Shown here: piece after piece, positions 23,097 to 31,107 of the stretch | Layout of the letters: every line of letters begins with the position of its first letter | How positions within the stretch are numbered: the stretch's first letter is position 1 | NCBI GenBank assembly: GCA_036270095.1 | Contig: DATBDE010000118.1 | Span: 1 to 37,050 of the forward strand | Direction of reading: 5' to 3' | Source of the DNA: DATBDE01 sp036270095 | GTDB taxonomy: Bacteria > Actinomycetota > Thermoleophilia > Solirubrobacterales > Solirubrobacteraceae | Length of the DNA stretch: 37,050 bases | Notes under the pieces: generated by a model | The model's input: only the letters and a program-made list of their open reading frames with translations | Database searches by the model: none | What the model was told of the DNA's origin: nothing | Position numbers and translations under genes: made by a program

Positions 23097-23759
23097 TCAG
23101 AAGGAGAGCTCGACGATCAGGGCCAGGATCAGGGAGGCCGCGCAGAGTGCGAACCCCAGGGGCAGCAGCCGGCGACGCCAGGTGCCGAACCCGTGGGCGA
23201 GTGCGCCGCACAGGAACGCGAACGCCGCGGGGATGGCGGACGCGAACAGCAGCGACGACTGCTCCTTGAGCTGGGAGCCTTCGTGCTCCACTTCGCCGGC
23301 GTCCAGCGTCACCAGTGCGGGATGCCGGTTGCGTTCCGCGGCCAGACGGCGCGCGGTGGCATAGGTCGGCCCGGGGCGCAGGTACTGCGGCTGGCGGGCG
23401 ATCCCGCTCCGCTGGGCCACGAAGCGCCCGAGCAGCTCCTGCGCCCCCGCCTCGCCCTGCAGCAGCGCGCGCACCGACGGGTCGCGCGCGCGCCGGGCCT
23501 GCCGGCTCAGCTCCTGCCCCTGCACGGTCGCGGAGATGACCTGGAAGGCCTGCGGGGCGATCTCCTGGTAGACGAAGCGCGTGTCCTCGATGACCCCGGC
23601 GCCGTACTTGATCTCGGCCCGGACGGCGTCGTGCCACCGGTCCGAGCCCTCGTCGCCGACCGCGGCCGCATACGCGCCGATGCCGGCCGCCAGCACCGCC
23701 GCCACCGCCAGGAGCACAGCGCTGCTCGTATGGGTCTCGTGCCCCTGCGCCTCCGCCAT
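23097..23759 (-). CDS. Membrane protein of the same architecture, first gene of the pair
   Basis: 220 residues from the ATG at 23759. A TM helix lies at about residues 14-34 (VLLAVAAVLAAGIGAYAAA), then a soluble helical domain (about 40-160; ends around EVEHEGSQLKEQSS), then TM helices at about 162-182 (FASAIPAAFAFLCGALA) and 192-215. Function unknown. The pair sits between a secreted protein gene downstream and a DHA2 exporter gene upstream on the same strand, separated from the latter by 78 bp in which I found no convincing promoter beyond a weak TGCATC near the start. Confidence 0.72.
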   Translation of the reverse strand: MAEAQGHETHTSSAVLLAVAAVLAAGIGAYAAAVGDEGSDRWHDAVRAEIKYGAGVIEDTRFVYQEIAPQAFQVISATVQGQELSRQARRARDPSVRALLQGEAGAQELLGRFVAQRSGIARQPQYLRPGPTYATARRLAAERNRHPALVTLDAGEVEHEGSQLKEQSSLLFASAIPAAFAFLCGALAHGFGTWRRRLLPLGFALCAASLILALIVELSF

Positions 23760-23837
23760 CGGGCCGATGCAAGCAAATCGACCCGATGGAATCCGGTGTG
23801 ATCGCTACGGGCTGATCGAGCGTCGGTCGGCGCTCGC

Positions 23838-25463
23838 CTACGCCCCGGCCCGCTGTGGGAGCTTGACGCGCGGCAGGTCGCGGTCGCGCAGGCCGGAGGC
23901 GCGGCCCGCGTCCTGTGTCGCCCCGGCCAGCGCGCCGCCGGGGCAGTCCGCGCACTTGACCTCGCGCCGGGGGTTGACGATCCCGACCGCGGAGATCACG
24001 CCGCCGGCGATCACCAGCACCGCCATGAGGAGCATCCCGACCCGGAAGCCGTCCTCCGAGGCGTCGGTCAGGGCGGCCTGGAGCTGTGCTCGGTGCGGCC
24101 CCACGCTCGCCGGCGCCGTCGCCGACAGCGCATGGGCCTTGCTCGACCGCACCGCCGCCGGCACGCCCGCGTCGTGCGCGAACGCCTTGGTGGCGTTGTC
24201 GAGCGAGGTGGCGAACTGCGCCGCCACCACCGCGCCCACGAGCGCGATGGCCACCAGCCCGGCCACACGGGCGATCGCGTTGTTGACGCCGGAGGCCAGG
24301 CTTGCGTGCTCCTCATCGACGCCGCCCAGCACCGTCGCCGTCAGCGGCGCGACGGTCATGGTCAGGCCGAGCCCGAAGATCAGCGCCCCGGGCAGGACGT
24401 CGGTCACGTAGTCCACGTCCGCCCCGAGCCGCGAGAACAGCAGCAGCCCGATCCCGGCCACGATCGGGCCGAGGCCCATGAACCAGCGCGGCCCGAGGCG
24501 ATCGGCCAGGGCGCCAAAGCGCGACGAGAACAGGAACATGATGAACGTGACCGGCAGCAGCGCCGCCCCTGCCTCCAGCGGCGTGAACCCCGACACCTCC
24601 TGCAGGAACAGCGTGAGCAGGAAGGTGGAACCGCCCAGCCCTGCATAGACGAGCAGGGTCGAGACGTTGCCGACGCTGAAGTTGCGCCGGCGGAACAGGT
24701 CGAGCGACAGCATCGGTTCGCGCGCGCGGCGCTCCCAGAGCAGGAAGGCCGCCAACAGCACGACCCCGCCGACCAGCGGCCCCCAGATGATCGGGTCGCT
24801 CCACGCGTAGTTGGGCTGCTCGATGAGCCCGAACACGGCCGCGCCGAGCCCGAGCGCGCACAGCACCGCCCCGACCACGTCGACCGAGCCGCCGGTCGGG
24901 TGATCGTGGGCCTCCGACATGTGCCGGATCAGGTACAGCGTGATCAGGATCGGCACGATGTTGACCCCGAAGATGAACCGCCAGGAGACGGTCTCGAGGA
25001 TCAGCCCGCCCGCGAGCGGCCCGATCACGGTCGAGATCCCCGACCACGCCGTCCACGTCCCGATCGCCTTGCCCCGCTCCCGGTCCGAGAAGGTGGCGGT
25101 GATGATCCCCAGCGTGGCGGGCACGAGGAGCGCGCCGGTCACGCCCTGCAGCCCGCGCGCCAGGATCAGCAGCGTCGCCGTCGGGGCGGCGGCGCACAAG
25201 AGCGAGGTCACGCCGAACCCCATGACCCCGAGCGAGAACATGCGCTTGCGCCCGTAGATGTCCCCGAGCGAGCCGCCGACCAGCAGCAGCGAGCCCAGCG
25301 TGAGCAGGTAGGCGTCGATGATCCACTGCTGGTCGGAGAGCCCGACCCCGAGATCCGCGCGGATCTTGGGCAGCGCCACCTGGACGATGGTCCCGTCCAC
25401 GAAGACGACGACGGAGCCAAGGATGCAGGCGATCAGCGTGAGGCGCTTGGCCTTTGCCGACAC
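23838..25463 (-). CDS. DHA2-family MFS drug exporter (EmrB/QacA-like)
   Basis: 541 residues from the GTG at 25463, with about 14 membrane helices, the usual DHA2 count. Conserved motifs are intact: VFVDGTIVQVALPKI in helix 1, GSLGDIYGRKRMF (MFS motif A), LQGVTGALLVPATLGIIT (motif B region), and GPLAGGLILETVSWRFIFGVN (motif C/antiporter motif). It exports hydrophobic compounds by proton antiport; the substrate is unknown. The C-terminal tail carries a Cys pair (VKCADCPGG) and is unusually polar. Unlike the MFS gene at 429-1818, this one is intact. It is divergent from the lipid kinase gene, sharing the palindromic AGGCTAGCCT. Confidence 0.92.
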   Translation of the reverse strand: MSAKAKRLTLIACILGSVVVFVDGTIVQVALPKIRADLGVGLSDQQWIIDAYLLTLGSLLLVGGSLGDIYGRKRMFSLGVMGFGVTSLLCAAAPTATLLILARGLQGVTGALLVPATLGIITATFSDRERGKAIGTWTAWSGISTVIGPLAGGLILETVSWRFIFGVNIVPILITLYLIRHMSEAHDHPTGGSVDVVGAVLCALGLGAAVFGLIEQPNYAWSDPIIWGPLVGGVVLLAAFLLWERRAREPMLSLDLFRRRNFSVGNVSTLLVYAGLGGSTFLLTLFLQEVSGFTPLEAGAALLPVTFIMFLFSSRFGALADRLGPRWFMGLGPIVAGIGLLLFSRLGADVDYVTDVLPGALIFGLGLTMTVAPLTATVLGGVDEEHASLASGVNNAIARVAGLVAIALVGAVVAAQFATSLDNATKAFAHDAGVPAAVRSSKAHALSATAPASVGPHRAQLQAALTDASEDGFRVGMLLMAVLVIAGGVISAVGIVNPRREVKCADCPGGALAGATQDAGRASGLRDRDLPRVKLPQRAGA

Positions 25464-25470
25464 TGCTTGG

Positions 25471-25480
25471 AGGCTAGCCT
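25471..25480. promoter_or_regulatory. Palindromic AGGCTAGCCT with TAGCCT on both strands
   Basis: This perfect 10-bp palindrome offers TAGCCT as -10 in both directions: minus strand, 7 nt before the GTG at 25463; plus strand 25475-25480, 15 nt before the ATG at 25496. A possible plus -35 is TTTGCC at 25453-25458 with a 16-bp spacer. Confidence 0.45.
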
Positions 25481-25495
25481 TCCGCCGTCCTCGGC

Positions 25496-26371
25496 ATGGA
25501 CCGCTCCGTCACCCTCATCGTCAATCCCGCCGCCGGCGCCGGTCGCGCGGCCAAGCGTCTGCCGACGGCCGAGGCCGAGCTCGCACGGCTCGGTATTCCG
25601 GTGCACCGCGAGGAGACCACCAGCCTCGACCACGCGATGGAGCTGGCCCGCGCCGCCACCGAGGCCGGCGAGGCCGTGTTCACCCTCGGCGGCGACGGGC
25701 TCGTCGGTGCCGTGGCCGGCGCATTGGCCGACACCGGCACGCCGCTGGGCGTGCTGCCGGGCGGACGCGGCAACGACTTCGCCCTCGTGCTCGGCATCCC
25801 CGGCGACCCGGCCGAGGCGGTGCGCGCGCTGGCCGCCGCACCCGAGCGCAAGCTCGACCTCGCCGAGGCCGGCGGCCGGCCGTTCATCGGCATCGCCTCG
25901 TGCGGCTTCGACTCGGTGGCCAACCGCATCGCGAACGAGTCGCGGCTGGTCAGGGGCAACCTCGTCTACCTCTACGCGGCCCTGCGGGCAGTGGCCACGT
26001 GGACGCCGGCGCGCTTCGAGCTCGTGCTCGATGGCAACGTGCGTGTCTACAGCGGCTGGTCGGTCGGCGCCTGCAACTCGAAGGCCTACGGCGGCGGCAT
26101 GTACGCAGCGCCCAACGCCGAGCTCGACGACGGCCTGCTCGACGTCGTCGTGAGCGAGCGCACGTCGCGCTTCAACTTCGTCTTCCGGCTCCTGCCCCGG
26201 GTGTTCAAGGGCACCCACGTCGACCTGCCCTACGTGCACGAGATGCGCGCGCGCGAGGTGCGGATCAGCGCCGACCGGCCGTTCACGCTGTACGCCGACG
26301 GCGACCCGGTGCAGGACCTCCCCGTCACCGTGCGGGTGCGCCCCGGGGCGCTGACCGTGCTCGCGCCCTGA
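25496..26371 (+). CDS. Diacylglycerol-kinase-family lipid kinase (YegS/DgkB-like)
   Basis: 291 residues from the ATG at 25496. The N-terminal nucleotide-binding domain has VNPAAGAGRA (residues 9-18), GGDG at 65-68 (FTLGGDGLVGAV) and GVLPGGRGNDFA, all hallmarks of the DAGK catalytic domain. The C-terminal beta domain includes IASCGFDSVAN and PNAELDDGLLDVVV. It phosphorylates diacylglycerol or a related lipid with ATP at the membrane, recycling lipid for phospholipid or cell-wall glycolipid synthesis. Its stop TGA overlaps the murT ATG (TGATG at 26369-26373), so the two are translationally coupled. Confidence 0.92.
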   Translation: MDRSVTLIVNPAAGAGRAAKRLPTAEAELARLGIPVHREETTSLDHAMELARAATEAGEAVFTLGGDGLVGAVAGALADTGTPLGVLPGGRGNDFALVLGIPGDPAEAVRALAAAPERKLDLAEAGGRPFIGIASCGFDSVANRIANESRLVRGNLVYLYAALRAVATWTPARFELVLDGNVRVYSGWSVGACNSKAYGGGMYAAPNAELDDGLLDVVVSERTSRFNFVFRLLPRVFKGTHVDLPYVHEMRAREVRISADRPFTLYADGDPVQDLPVTVRVRPGALTVLAP

Positions 26372-27744
26372 TGCTGCTGGGGGCCAAGCTGTCGGCCGCC
26401 AAGCTGGCCGGGGCCGCGACCCGTGCCGCCGGTCGCGGCGGCGGCACTTCGCTCCCGGGGCGGATGCTGCTGCGCATGCAGCCCGACGCCATCGCCCAGC
26501 TGGCCGGGCGGCTGCCGGGCGGTTCGATCGTGATCTCGGCCACCAACGGCAAGACCACGACGGCGGCCATGGCCTCGGCTGTGCTCGAGCGCACCGGCAC
26601 CCGCCTCGTGCACAACCGGGCCGGGGCGAACATGGCCGGCGGCGTAGCCTCGGCGCTGCTCGACGCGGCGCACGTGGGCGGGCAGATGGACGGCGACACC
26701 GGCCTGTTCGAGGTGGACGAGTTCTGGCTGCCGCGTGTGGCCGACGCGCTGCACCCGCGCGCGCTGCTGCTGGGCAACCTGTTCCGTGATCAGCTCGACC
26801 GCTACGGCGAGCTCGACGCGATCGCCGACCGCTGGGCCGCGGTGGTGGCGGCCCAGCCGGCGGGCACGAAGCTCGTGCTCAACGCCGACGACCCCCTGGT
26901 CGCCGACCTCGGCACGACGTCGGAGCCCGTGTACTTCGGCATCGACGACGATCGCCTCGCGCTGCCCGCGCTCCAGCACGCCGCCGACTCCAAGCACTGC
27001 CGCCGCTGCGGCCATGGCTACGTCTACGACGCCGCCTACCTCGGGCACCTGGGTCGCTACCACTGCCCGAACTGCGGGGCCCATCGCCCCGAGCCGCAGG
27101 TGGTGGCCCGCGACGTCGAGCTGCACGGCGTGCGCTCCGCCCGCTTCGCGCTCCACACCCCGGTCGGACAGGCCGAGGTCGATCTCCCCCTCCCCGGCCT
27201 CTACAACGTCTACAACGCGCTCGGCGCGGCCGCGCTGGGGTTCGCCCTCGACGTGCCCCTGGACGACGTCGTCGCCGGCCTGGAGGCGGTGGCGCCCGCC
27301 TTCGGCCGGGCCGAGGTCGTCCAGGCGGGTGGGCGCGACCTCGTGCTGCTGCTGGTCAAGAACCCGGCTGGCGCCAACGAGGTGCTGCGCACGCTCGTGC
27401 TCGAGAACGGCCAGCTCGACCTGCTCGGCCTGCTCAACGACCGCACCGCCGACGGTCACGACGTCTCCTGGGTGTGGGACGCCGACTTCGAGCTGCTGGC
27501 CCCGCGGCTGCGCACGATGACCTGCGGCGGGACCCGCGCAGCCGAGCTGGCCGTGCGCATGAAGTACGCCGGCGCCGACGCCGAGACGCTCCGCGTCGAG
27601 CACGAGCTCGAGCGGGCGCTCGACGCCGCTCTGGCCGGGGGCGACCCCGCGCGGCCGCTCTACGCTCTGCCCACCTACACGGCGCTGCTAGAGCTGCGGG
27701 AGCTGCTGGTGCGTCGCGGACTGACCTCGCGATACTGGAAGTGA
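26371..27744 (+). CDS. murT: Lipid II isoglutaminyl synthase, MurT subunit
   Basis: 457 residues from the ATG at 26371. A Mur-ligase ATP-binding site is at residues 56-65 (SATNGKTTTA; K61). The MurT-specific four-Cys zinc ribbon inserted in the central domain has C210, C213, C232 and C235 (CRRCG, CPNCG). The central domain motif LFEVDEFWLPRV and the C-terminal DUF1727 domain (WVWDADFELLAP, GTRAAELAVRMKY) follow. With GatD it converts the D-Glu of lipid II to D-isoglutamine using ATP and glutamine, a step needed for efficient cross-linking and common in actinobacteria. gatD lies 1.45 kb downstream, separated by two coupled genes. Confidence 0.96.
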   Translation: MLLGAKLSAAKLAGAATRAAGRGGGTSLPGRMLLRMQPDAIAQLAGRLPGGSIVISATNGKTTTAAMASAVLERTGTRLVHNRAGANMAGGVASALLDAAHVGGQMDGDTGLFEVDEFWLPRVADALHPRALLLGNLFRDQLDRYGELDAIADRWAAVVAAQPAGTKLVLNADDPLVADLGTTSEPVYFGIDDDRLALPALQHAADSKHCRRCGHGYVYDAAYLGHLGRYHCPNCGAHRPEPQVVARDVELHGVRSARFALHTPVGQAEVDLPLPGLYNVYNALGAAALGFALDVPLDDVVAGLEAVAPAFGRAEVVQAGGRDLVLLLVKNPAGANEVLRTLVLENGQLDLLGLLNDRTADGHDVSWVWDADFELLAPRLRTMTCGGTRAAELAVRMKYAGADAETLRVEHELERALDAALAGGDPARPLYALPTYTALLELRELLVRRGLTSRYWK

Positions 27745-27745
27745 C

Positions 27746-28486
27746 ATGGGAGCGCTTGCCCTGGACGAGCTGACCTGGCCCGAGGTCCGGGCCGAGATCG
27801 CCAACGGCCGCGACACCCTCGTGCTGGCACTCGGCGCGACCGAGCAGCACGGGCCGCACCTGCCCCTGGGCACGGACGCGCTGATCGGCGACTCCGCCGC
27901 GCGCGCGGTGGCCGAGCGGCTGGACGCGTTCGTCGCCCCCACCGTGCGCGTCGGGTGCTCCGAGCACCACCTTGCCTTCGCGGGCACGCTGTCGATCACC
28001 ACCGAGACCTTCGCCGCCATCGTCCGCGACCTCGTGGCCTCGGTCGGGCGTCACGGCTTTGCGCGGCTCGTCCTCCTCCCCACGCACGGCGGCAACTTCG
28101 GCCCGCTGGCGGCGGCCATGGAGGGCGTGGATCCGGTCGAAGGCCTCGAGGTCGTCGCGCTCACCGACCTCTCGATCCTCACCGAGGGCACGGCGGCCAT
28201 GTCCGCCGACCAGGGCGTCTCCCCCGCCGAGGCGGGCGTGCACGCGGGCGAGTGGGAGACCTCCTTGCTGCTCGCCCTGCACCCCGAGCTCGTGCGCATG
28301 GAGCGGGCCGAGGAGGGCTACACGGGCGACCTCGCGCTGGGGCTGCGCCAGGCCTTCGGCGAGGGCATCGACACCGTGGCCGGCAACGGGGTCTTCGGCG
28401 ACCCGCGCCCGGCGCTGGCCGACAGCGGCAGCGCCTACCTCGACCGGCTCACCGACCTCATCGTCGAGCGCGTGCGGCCGCGGTGA
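27746..28486 (+). CDS. Creatininase-family amidohydrolase
   Basis: 246 residues from the ATG at 27746, 1 bp after the murT stop. The metal-site motifs of the creatininase family are present: ATEQHGPHLPLGTD (E33, H35, D44), the THGGN box near residue 114, and HAGEWETS near residue 170. Family members hydrolyse cyclic amides or peptides: creatinine, formamidopyrimidine intermediates of F420/riboflavin synthesis (ArfB), and the mycofactocin precursor peptide (MftE). No mycofactocin or F420 genes are seen nearby, so the substrate is open. Its location between murT and gatD hints at a cell-wall peptide or amide substrate (inference). It overlaps the next gene by GTGA. Confidence 0.88.
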   Translation: MGALALDELTWPEVRAEIANGRDTLVLALGATEQHGPHLPLGTDALIGDSAARAVAERLDAFVAPTVRVGCSEHHLAFAGTLSITTETFAAIVRDLVASVGRHGFARLVLLPTHGGNFGPLAAAMEGVDPVEGLEVVALTDLSILTEGTAAMSADQGVSPAEAGVHAGEWETSLLLALHPELVRMERAEEGYTGDLALGLRQAFGEGIDTVAGNGVFGDPRPALADSGSAYLDRLTDLIVERVRPR

Positions 28487-29208
28487 TCGCCACCACCGTC
28501 CGCTGGCACGACCTCGAGTGCGGGGGCTACGAGGAGGACCTGCCGCTGTGGCGCGAGCTCGCCCGCAGCGTCCCCGGCGACGTGCTCGACCTCGGCTGCG
28601 GCTCGGGCCGGGTGGCGCTCGACCTCGCCCGCCGCGGGCACGCGGTCACCGGCCTGGACTCCGACCCGGAGCTGCTCCAGGCGCTCCGCGAGCGAGCGGG
28701 CGAGCTGCCCGTGACCACCGTGGAGGCCGACGCGCGCGCCTTCGACCTGCAGCGCAGCTTCGGCCTCGTGATCGTCCCCATGCAGACCGTCCAGCTCATG
28801 GGCGGGACCGCGGGCCGGACTGCGCTGCTGCGGTGCGCGCGCCGGCACCTCGCGCCGGGCGGGCTGTTCGCCGCCGCGGTGGCCAACGCGCTCGACGGCT
28901 TCGATGCCGAGGCGCCCGACGCCCTGCCCGTGCCCGACATGGGCGAGTACGACGGCTGGGTGTTCTCGTCCCAGCCGGTGGCGGTGCGCGACGAGGGCGA
29001 CCACGTGACGATCGAACGCGTGCGCCAGACCGTCGCGCCCGACGGCACCATGGACGCCACCGGCGACGTGGTCGAGCTCGACCGCCTCGACAGCGGGCGC
29101 CTGGTCGCCGAGGGCGCCGCGGCCGGCTACGCCGTCGAGCCCGGCCTCTCGATCGCCGCCACGGTCGAGCACGTCGGCTCCCAGGTGGTGGTCCTGCGTG
29201 CCCGCTGA
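28483..29208 (+). CDS. Class I SAM-dependent methyltransferase
   Basis: 241 residues from the GTG at 28483, which overlaps the creatininase stop. Motif I is VLDLGCGSGRVALDLARRG (about residues 33-51), with acidic motif II TGLDSDPELL, motif post-II VEADARAFDL and HLAPGGLFAAAV as motif III. This is a standard Rossmann-type small-molecule methyltransferase with a beta extension at the C-terminus. The substrate is unknown. Its last 11 bp overlap the gatD start, so it belongs to the murT-gatD transcription unit; a modified cell-wall precursor would be a guess. Confidence 0.85.
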   Translation: MIATTVRWHDLECGGYEEDLPLWRELARSVPGDVLDLGCGSGRVALDLARRGHAVTGLDSDPELLQALRERAGELPVTTVEADARAFDLQRSFGLVIVPMQTVQLMGGTAGRTALLRCARRHLAPGGLFAAAVANALDGFDAEAPDALPVPDMGEYDGWVFSSQPVAVRDEGDHVTIERVRQTVAPDGTMDATGDVVELDRLDSGRLVAEGAAAGYAVEPGLSIAATVEHVGSQVVVLRAR

Positions 29209-29923
29209 GCTGCGCGTCTGCTCGCTGTACCCCGACCTGATGAACATCTACGCCGACCGCGGCAACATGCTCATGCTCGAGCGCCGCTGCGCGTGGCGCG
29301 GCATGGGCTTCCGCATCGACGCCGCCGGGCTCGGCGACCCGGTCGACCCCGAGGCCCACCACCTCTTCTACATCGGCGGCGGCCAGGACCGCGACCAGGC
29401 GCTGTGCGCCCGCGACCTGGCCACGGTCAAGCGCAACGCCCTGCACGTCGCCGCGGATACGGGCAAGGTCGTGCTCGCGGTGTGCGGCGGCTACCAGCTT
29501 CTCGGCTCCTCCTACCAGCTCGGCGACGAGGAGCTGCCCGGTGTGGGCCTGGTCGACCTGCACACCGTGCGCGAGCCCGGCCCGCGGCTGATCGGCAACG
29601 TCGCCATCGAGGTCGAGCTCAACGGCGAGCCGGCGGTGCTGGCCGGATTCGAGAACCACGGCGGCCGCACCTACCTCGGCCCCACCGCCCGGCCGCTCGG
29701 CCGCGTGCTCTCCGGCCACGGCAACAACAACCACGACGGCTTCGAGGGCGTGCGCCGCGACAACGTGATCGGCACCTACCTGCACGGGCCGCTGTTGCCC
29801 AAGAACGCGCACTTCGCCGACTGGCTCATCGCCACGGCGCTGGGCCTGGAGCGCCTGGAGGGGCTGCCCGACGCGCTGGAGGACGACGCCCACCGCGAGG
29901 CCCTGGCCGCGGCGGGGGTCTGA
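29198..29923 (+). CDS. gatD: Lipid II isoglutaminyl synthase, GatD glutaminase subunit
   Basis: 241 residues from the GTG at 29198. A class I (triad) glutamine amidotransferase of the CobB/CobQ-type fold: YPDLMNIYADRGN at the N-terminus, nucleophile Cys96 in AVCGGYQLLG, and His196 in TYLHGPLLPKN. Both catalytic residues fall where the Staphylococcus GatD residues do. It supplies ammonia from glutamine to MurT. The start overlaps the preceding methyltransferase gene by 11 bp. The terminal stretch (LPDALEDDAHREALAAAGV) is actinobacteria-like. The ABC operon begins 33 bp later, with its own candidate promoter. Confidence 0.95.
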   Translation: MPAELRVCSLYPDLMNIYADRGNMLMLERRCAWRGMGFRIDAAGLGDPVDPEAHHLFYIGGGQDRDQALCARDLATVKRNALHVAADTGKVVLAVCGGYQLLGSSYQLGDEELPGVGLVDLHTVREPGPRLIGNVAIEVELNGEPAVLAGFENHGGRTYLGPTARPLGRVLSGHGNNNHDGFEGVRRDNVIGTYLHGPLLPKNAHFADWLIATALGLERLEGLPDALEDDAHREALAAAGV

Positions 29924-29940
29924 CCTCTCTCGGGCCGGGG

Positions 29941-29947
29941 TATAGAC
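29941..29947 (+). promoter_or_regulatory. Candidate -10 element of the osmoprotectant ABC operon
   Basis: TATAGAC begins 15 nt before the GTG at 29956, leaving 8-9 nt between the hexamer and the start, as for a leaderless message. No Shine-Dalgarno sequence is seen. The -35 is not clear. Confidence 0.4.
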
Positions 29948-29955
29948 CGCTCCAG

Positions 29956-31107
29956 GTGGCGGCGGCGCTCGAGTTCCAGCAGGTCTCCAAGACCTACCCG
30001 GGCAGCGACGAACCGGCGATCCAGTCGCTCTCGTTCGAGGTTCCCGCGGGCGACATCTGCGTGCTCGTGGGCCCGTCGGGCTGCGGGAAGACAACGACGA
30101 TGCGGATGGTCAACCGCATGGTCTCCATCACCTCGGGGGAGATCCTGCTCGACGGCCGCAGCGTGCTCGACCGCAAGGCCTATGAGCTGCGGCGCGAAAT
30201 CGGCTACACGATTCAGCAGATCGGGCTGTTCCCCCACGAGACCGTGGCTGCCAACATCGCCACCGTGCCCAAGTTGCTCGGCTGGCCCAAGGACCGCATC
30301 AGGGACCGGGTGGGCGCGCTGCTGGACATGTTCTCCCTGCCCCAGGACATGGCCGGCCGCTACCCCGCGCAGCTGTCGGGCGGCCAGCGCCAGCGGGTCG
30401 GCGTCGCGCGGGCACTGGCCAGCGACCCCTCGATCATGCTCATGGACGAGCCGTTCGGGGCCATCGACCCGATCACCCGCGGTCGGCTCCAGAACGAGTT
30501 CCTGCGCCTCCAGGGCGAGCTGCGCAAGACCATCGTCTTCGTCACCCACGACATCGACGAGGCGATCAAGATGGGTGACCGCATCGCCGTCCTCAAGAAG
30601 GGCGGCGTGCTGGCCCAGTACGCGACACCGGCCGAGCTCCTGCTCGCGCCCGTCGACGCCTTCGTCGAGGACTTCGTGGGCGCGGACCGCGCGCTCAAGC
30701 GCCTGGCCTTGCTGCGCGTGCGCGACGTCGACCTGTGGAAGGCCCCGCGCGTGCGGCCCGGCGACCCGGTGGCGCAAGCGCAGGAGCAGGTGGCCGACTC
30801 CGACCTTCCCTACTCGCTGCTGATCGACGCCGACGGGAAGCCGCTGGGCTGGCTCTCGGATCGCGACCTGGCCGGCGAGCGCGTGCCCGATGAGGCCGAC
30901 ACCGCCCCCACGCCCCGCCTGGACCAGGACTCGGTGCTCCGCGACGCCCTCGCCGAGCTGCTCGAGGAGGACACACAGTACGGGCCGGTCGTGGACGAAC
31001 GCGGCGCCGTGATCGGGGTGCTCTCGATCGAGCTCATCGCCCAGTTCCTGGCGAGCAAGGATCCGCGCGAGCTCGACCCGCCGGAACGGGCCGGGGTCGA
31101 GCCGTGA
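29956..31107 (+). CDS. Glycine betaine/choline-type ABC transporter ATPase with CBS domains
   Basis: 383 residues from the GTG at 29956; a longer in-frame ORF upstream overlaps gatD and is rejected. Walker A is GPSGCGKTTT (39-48), Q-loop IQQIG, signature LSGGQRQRVGVARAL (from 140), Walker B IMLMDEPFGAIDP, H-loop FVTHDIDEAIKMGD. Residues about 245-375 form two CBS domains (DLPYSLLIDADGKPLGWLS; EDTQYGPVVDERGAVIGVLS), which sense ionic strength or nucleotides in OpuA/OpuC ATPases. It energises osmoprotectant uptake. It is closest to OpuCA/OsmV/ProV in architecture. The stop overlaps the first permease's start (GTGA). Confidence 0.93.
   Translation: MAAALEFQQVSKTYPGSDEPAIQSLSFEVPAGDICVLVGPSGCGKTTTMRMVNRMVSITSGEILLDGRSVLDRKAYELRREIGYTIQQIGLFPHETVAANIATVPKLLGWPKDRIRDRVGALLDMFSLPQDMAGRYPAQLSGGQRQRVGVARALASDPSIMLMDEPFGAIDPITRGRLQNEFLRLQGELRKTIVFVTHDIDEAIKMGDRIAVLKKGGVLAQYATPAELLLAPVDAFVEDFVGADRALKRLALLRVRDVDLWKAPRVRPGDPVAQAQEQVADSDLPYSLLIDADGKPLGWLSDRDLAGERVPDEADTAPTPRLDQDSVLRDALAELLEEDTQYGPVVDERGAVIGVLSIELIAQFLASKDPRELDPPERAGVEP

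Noticed and set aside
29293..29955. Extended ABC ATPase ORF starting inside gatD
   Set aside because: The extra sequence is a low-complexity shadow of gatD; the ABC domain begins right after the GTG at 29956.
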